This document shows, in pieces, positions 5,892-8,894 of a stretch of DNA of 8,894 nt. The DNA is from Chloroflexota bacterium (GTDB lineage Bacteria; Chloroflexota; Ktedonobacteria; Ktedonobacterales; Ktedonobacteraceae). The notes beneath the pieces are model-generated. The model was not told where the DNA came from. It did no database searches and was given only the letters and a program-made list of their open reading frames with translations. The translations under genes were made by a program, and so were the position numbers. The stretch lies in the NCBI GenBank assembly GCA_005881295.1, contig VBHS01000165.1:1-8894 (forward strand), given 5' to 3'. Positions within the stretch are counted from its first letter, which is position 1, and each line of letters starts with the position of its first letter.

Positions 5892-6142
5892 CTCTGAGGA
5901 TTCCTTCTCCGACACATCTTTTCCATCATGACACACATCGATGTGCTATGTTGTCCTCTGTTGAGGGCGGCGGTGATGGACATCTATTTCTTTATTGAAA
6001 TCGCAGTACGCATGTCGTACTGCGCTGGAACCTTGACAACTGAAGAGTGGAAAGCAGAACAGCAACTGTTTGCTGAAGCAGTTTCTGTCAATTCACGCGA
6101 CATCAGCCAGATACACCATCTGGGTGAAATCGCAATCAGCAA
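5892..6142 (+). other. rRNA operon leader region
   Basis: About 250 nt between the promoter repeats and the 16S gene. It holds the perfect palindrome CACATCGATGTG (5934-5945), a 9-bp hairpin (6002-6024), a TTGACA word at 6033-6038 with no matching -10 box, and a small CCAGAT/ATCTGG hairpin near 6108-6124. I could not identify a boxA antitermination site or a long stem shared with the 16S-23S spacer. An ORF of 76 codons here (5928-6158) runs into the 16S gene and is not credited. Confidence 0.5.
6002..6024 (+). other. 9-bp perfect hairpin in the rRNA leader
   Basis: CGCAGTACG (6002-6010) pairs perfectly with CGTACTGCG (6016-6024) around the loop CATGT. It has no U-run after it, so it is not a simple terminator; a processing or antitermination element of the rRNA leader is more likely. 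Confidence 0.45.
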
Positions 6143-7646
<1,504 letters not shown>

Positions 7647-7704
7647 GGGAGCTTTTCGTGAACATCACGGCCTTTACACGAGGCCGCAGAGGTCCGACCG
7701 GTGT

Positions 7705-7739
7705 GATCAGCCTGCCTCTCAAGGCAGGGTCATCTGATC
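7705..7739 (+). other. Extended hairpin in the rRNA spacer
   Basis: Outer arms GATCAG (7705-7710) and CTGATC (7734-7739) enclose inner arms CCTGCCT (7711-7717) and AGGCAGG (7722-7728) with a CTCA loop. A 5-nt bulge (GTCAT) lies on the 3' side. Thirteen pairs in total make it the strongest local fold in the spacer; a processing role is inferred. Confidence 0.5.
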
Positions 7740-7862
7740 CATGAAGGCACTGGTCCTCTGGGAGAAAAACTCAGAGCGAGACCCATATCAACGTTCACGC
7801 ACTCCCAGGTCGAACAGGACCTGTTTCTCACACAACAGCCAGGGCTGTTTTCCACTCTCCAG

Positions 7863-7880
7863 GTGTTGGGGGACCAACAC
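7863..7880 (+). other. 7-bp hairpin with GGGA loop in the rRNA spacer
   Basis: GTGTTGG (7863-7869) and CCAACAC (7874-7880) pair perfectly around GGGA, a GNRA-type tetraloop that stabilises RNA hairpins. TTT follows (7881-7883), too short for a convincing intrinsic terminator. Confidence 0.4.
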
Positions 7881-7979
7881 TTTGCACATAAACAACTGAA
7901 TCATTTTTTCTTCAATTTTGCCGTAGAGCAAGAGAGAAGCAGAGGAGCTTCTTTTCCATGCTCCTGAGCCAATGCGCTG

Positions 7980-8009
7980 TTGGAGCGGGAAAGAGAAGAC
8001 ACATATAAT
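7980..8009 (+). promoter_or_regulatory. Possible sigma-70 promoter just before 23S
   Basis: TTGGAG (7980-7985; four of six bases of TTGACA), an 18-nt spacer, and a perfect TATAAT (8004-8009). Transcription would start near 8016, only a few bases before the predicted mature 23S 5' end at about 8020. The window's other promoter candidates look different. It may be chance in an AT-rich spacer end. Confidence 0.35.
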
Positions 8010-8019
8010 AAGCAAGTAA

Positions 8020-8894
8020 GAACAAGCTACATAGAGTACGAGGTGAATGCCTAGGCGCTCTTGGCCGAAGAAGGACGCGGAGACCGGCGAAACGTTCCGG
8101 GGGAGCTGCATACAAGCGATGAGCCCGGAGTATCCGAATGGGGCAACCCATCCAGAGTGATGTCTGGATACCCCTTGCTGAACACATAGGCAAGGTGGAG
8201 GGCAGCGGGCGAACTGAAACATCTCAGTAGCCCGACGAAAAGAAATCAATTGAGATTCCCGGAGTAGTGGCGAGCGAAACGGGAGGAGCCCAAACCATCT
8301 GATCGTTTGATCGGGTGGGGTTGTAGGACCCACAACACGAATGGATCGACGACCTGAATGTGCTGGAAAGCACAACCAGAGCGGGTGATAGTCCTGTAAG
8401 GCATGATGATGCATTCCGGTGGGTATCCTGAGTACCACGAGACACGAGAAACCTTGTGGGAAGCTGGGGGGACCACCCTCCAAGGCTCAATACCAAGAGC
8501 GACCGATAGTGAACCAGTACCGTGAGGGAAAGGTGAAAAGCACCCCGAGAGGGGGATGAAAGAGATCCTGAAACCACGTACTCACCAGCAGTCAGAGGCC
8601 ACTCCTGCACGAGCAGGTCAGGGCTGATGGCGTGCCTTTTGTAGAATGATCCGGCGAGTGCATCAACGTTGCGGGTTAAGGAGCGGCAAAGCTCTGGAGC
8701 CTGAGGGAAACCGAGTCTGAAGAGGGCGTGCGTTGGTTTGCAAGAACCACACGTAGCGGCGATGCGACCCGAAACCATGTGAGCTATCCATGACCAGAGT
8801 GAAGCGGATGTGAAAGTCCGTCGAGGCTCGAACCCACCAGTGTTGCAAAACTGGGGGATGAGTTGTGGATAGAGGAGAAATTCCAAGCGAACAT
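8020..8894 (+). rRNA. 23S ribosomal RNA, 5' part (cut by window edge)
   Basis: The first ~875 nt of large-subunit rRNA. The 5' end was placed by aligning GAACAAGCTACATAGAGTAC (8020-8039) with the E. coli 23S start. Conserved blocks follow: GAGGTGAATGCC near 8040, GAAGGACG near 8069, CCGAATGGGGCAACCCA near 8135, GAACTGAAACATCT near 8211, GAAAAGAAATCAA near 8237, GTAGTGGCGAGCGAA near 8265, GACCGATAGTGAACCAGTAC near 8501, CCGTGAGGGAAAGGTGAAAAG near 8520 and CCTTTTGTAGAATGA near 8635. Nothing suggests an intervening sequence in this part. Two long ORFs on the opposite strand are shadows. Confidence 0.96.

Noticed and set aside
6033..6061. TTGACA at 6033 as an rRNA promoter
   Set aside because: No TATAAT-like word lies 16-18 nt downstream; the tandem repeats upstream are better candidates.
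7788..8886. Long minus-strand ORFs (231 and 220 codons) over the rRNA spacer and 23S
   Set aside because: They lie antisense to conserved rRNA blocks; their openness follows from rRNA base composition, and no protein family is recognisable.

Overview
The window reads as bacterial chromosome carrying the start of a ribosomal RNA operon. The likely source is a Ktedonobacteria-type member of the Chloroflexota. This assignment is an inference from two things. One is the split gene at 4064-5643: its Xre-type N-terminus (IGELIRQLR, TQTELG, SKSYVSAVEKN) followed by a long TPR-like region resembles a regulator family I associate with that class. The other is the general look of the 16S gene. A 16S database search would settle it.

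Left part, minus strand (1-2705): three genes read leftward. First is a thiolase (acetyl-CoA acetyltransferase type, 2705-1395). Next is a 92-residue, glutamine-rich, probably disordered protein (1314-1036). Last is a type II NADH dehydrogenase-like flavoprotein starting at a TTG (964) and cut by the window edge. Both downstream genes have strong Shine-Dalgarno sites. A long hairpin (1345-1381) separates the thiolase from the other two, so this may be one operon with an internal partial terminator or processing site. The thiolase and NADH dehydrogenase belong to acyl-CoA and respiratory metabolism. The role of the small protein is unknown.

Middle part, plus strand (2706-5643): an AT-richer intergenic stretch with small repeats and palindromes leads to an ECF RNA polymerase sigma factor (3281-3910) with no anti-sigma gene beside it. 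After it comes what looks like one regulator gene broken in two frames: a short Xre helix-turn-helix ORF (4064-4321) and, shifted in frame and overlapping, a 469-residue TPR-like ORF (4234-5643).

Right part, plus strand (5644-8894): the rRNA operon. Its upstream region holds three tandem copies of a roughly 74-bp unit. Each copy carries GGGAAT, exactly 18 nt, then GTT, the layout of SigR/SigH-type ECF promoters. A leader with a 9-bp hairpin and a 12-bp perfect palindrome follows. Then come the complete 16S gene (about 6143-7643), a 16S-23S spacer of about 376 nt with several hairpins and no tRNA gene, and the first ~875 nt of 23S (from about 8020). A TTGGAG-N18-TATAAT promoter-like element lies just before the 23S start.

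The observation most worth following is the triple ECF-like promoter array in front of an rRNA operon, with an ECF sigma gene about 1.8 kb upstream. I saw no CRISPR array, transposase, tRNA gene or phage gene.
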